Of a stretch of 6,662 bases of DNA, positions 6,510 to 6,662 are shown one piece after another. Made by a program: the position numbers and the translations under genes. Each line of letters starts with the position of its first letter. The stretch's first letter is position 1. The stretch spans positions 1 through 6,662 of the forward strand of contig DYKH01000252.1 of the NCBI GenBank assembly GCA_020722685.1, given 5' to 3'. The notes beneath the pieces were generated by a model. It did no database searches, was not told the origin of the DNA, and saw only the letters and a list, made by a program, of their open reading frames with translations. The DNA comes from Caldithrix sp. (lineage in GTDB: Bacteria > KSB1 > UBA2214 > DYKH01).

Positions 6510-6530
6510 TGTCATTCTGTAAGAATCTTT
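6510..6530 (+). repeat. Second copy of the TGTCAT...ATCTT hairpin repeat
   Basis: ATTCT-GTA-AGAAT (6514-6526) is preceded by TTGTC and followed by CTTTT. It matches the copy at 5978 except for one paired change (T-A here, G-C there) inside the stem, so pairing is kept. It lies between the antitoxin and the GIY-YIG gene and may also weaken read-through. Confidence 0.6.
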
Positions 6531-6552
6531 TATCATTTTCGGCAAGGATGCT

Positions 6553-6662
6553 ATGATCAAGGGAAATTACTATGTCTACATAACGACCAATCCAGGAAAA
6601 ACTGTTCTCTATGTAGGAGTAACGAATAATCTCGAGTTGAGATTGCGTCAGCACTATCTTAA
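6553..6662 (+). CDS. GIY-YIG nuclease-domain protein, N-terminal part (runs off the window)
   Basis: ATG 6553 follows AAGGA (6544-6548) and opens a frame of 36 codons to the window end. The sequence shows the domain signature in order: YYVYI (GIY position), an NPGKTVLYVG stretch (YIG position), VTNNLELRLRQH with the conserved arginine/histidine helix. This is the layout of the short single-domain GIY-YIG proteins (COG2827, YhbQ-like, often mislabelled as UvrC), which are usually about 80-100 residues. The catalytic glutamate, later in the domain, lies beyond the window. The cellular role of this small family is poorly defined; DNA processing is likely. It is not a toxin partner for the antitoxin upstream by any motif I can see. 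Confidence 0.82.
   Translation, partial: MIKGNYYVYITTNPGKTVLYVGVTNNLELRLRQHYL

Noticed and set aside
6428..6552. Remnant of a YoeB toxin
   Set aside because: All three plus-strand frames were read; none shows RelE/YoeB-like motifs, so there is no support for a decayed toxin.

Overview
The window looks like an accessory stretch of a bacterial chromosome from the FCB superphylum, of the Calditrichota/KSB1 or a similar lineage. The main reasons are a 1518-residue secreted modular protein that ends in a type IX secretion (Por/T9SS, FlgD-Ig-like) C-terminal sorting domain starting at a YPNP motif, a remnant of a PEGA-domain membrane protein, and several small hairpin repeats. The lineage is an inference from protein style. 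No rRNA or housekeeping marker is present.

Layout from left to right: (1) 1-215 is a tandem array of an 84-bp unit made of two oppositely oriented REP-like hairpins with a GTAG head (BIME-like), 2.56 copies and probably continuing beyond the left edge. (2) 216-539 is the 3' part of a PEGA-domain plus transmembrane protein gene. Its 5' part is missing where the array starts, and its stop codon lies in a decayed copy of the same REP (531-560). (3) 583-1113 is an unrecognised membrane protein. It is cut short by a 143-bp MITE (1110-1252) with 12-bp perfect terminal inverted repeats and an 8-bp target duplication. Removing the MITE and one duplication copy restores 16 more codons and a complete last membrane helix. 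(4) 1358-5914 is the large exported protein: signal peptide, right-handed beta-helix with choice-of-anchor-Q-like end, FN3, CBM9-like, FN3, BACON-like, ASH-like, Ig-like, a duplicated 'W-x-x-I-x-x-P' module and the sorting domain. Its first quarter is clearly AT-richer than the rest. (5) 5915-6172 is intergenic, with one small hairpin repeat. (6) 6173-6427 is a YefM/Phd-type antitoxin without an adjacent toxin. (7) A second hairpin repeat follows at 6510-6530. (8) 6553 to the window end is the start of a GIY-YIG nuclease-domain protein.

All genes lie on the plus strand, but no shared pathway joins them. The large protein most likely works alone at the cell surface or outside the cell as a glycan-binding or adhesive factor. 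The unifying theme is small non-autonomous repeats: the GTAG-headed array, the MITE, and a TGTCAT...ATCTT hairpin family that also forms the MITE's inner arms. Two genes now end in stop codons supplied by such elements (TAG in the REP head, TAA in the MITE tip). No new defence or metabolic system is visible; the best leads are the REP array and the gene-truncating MITE.
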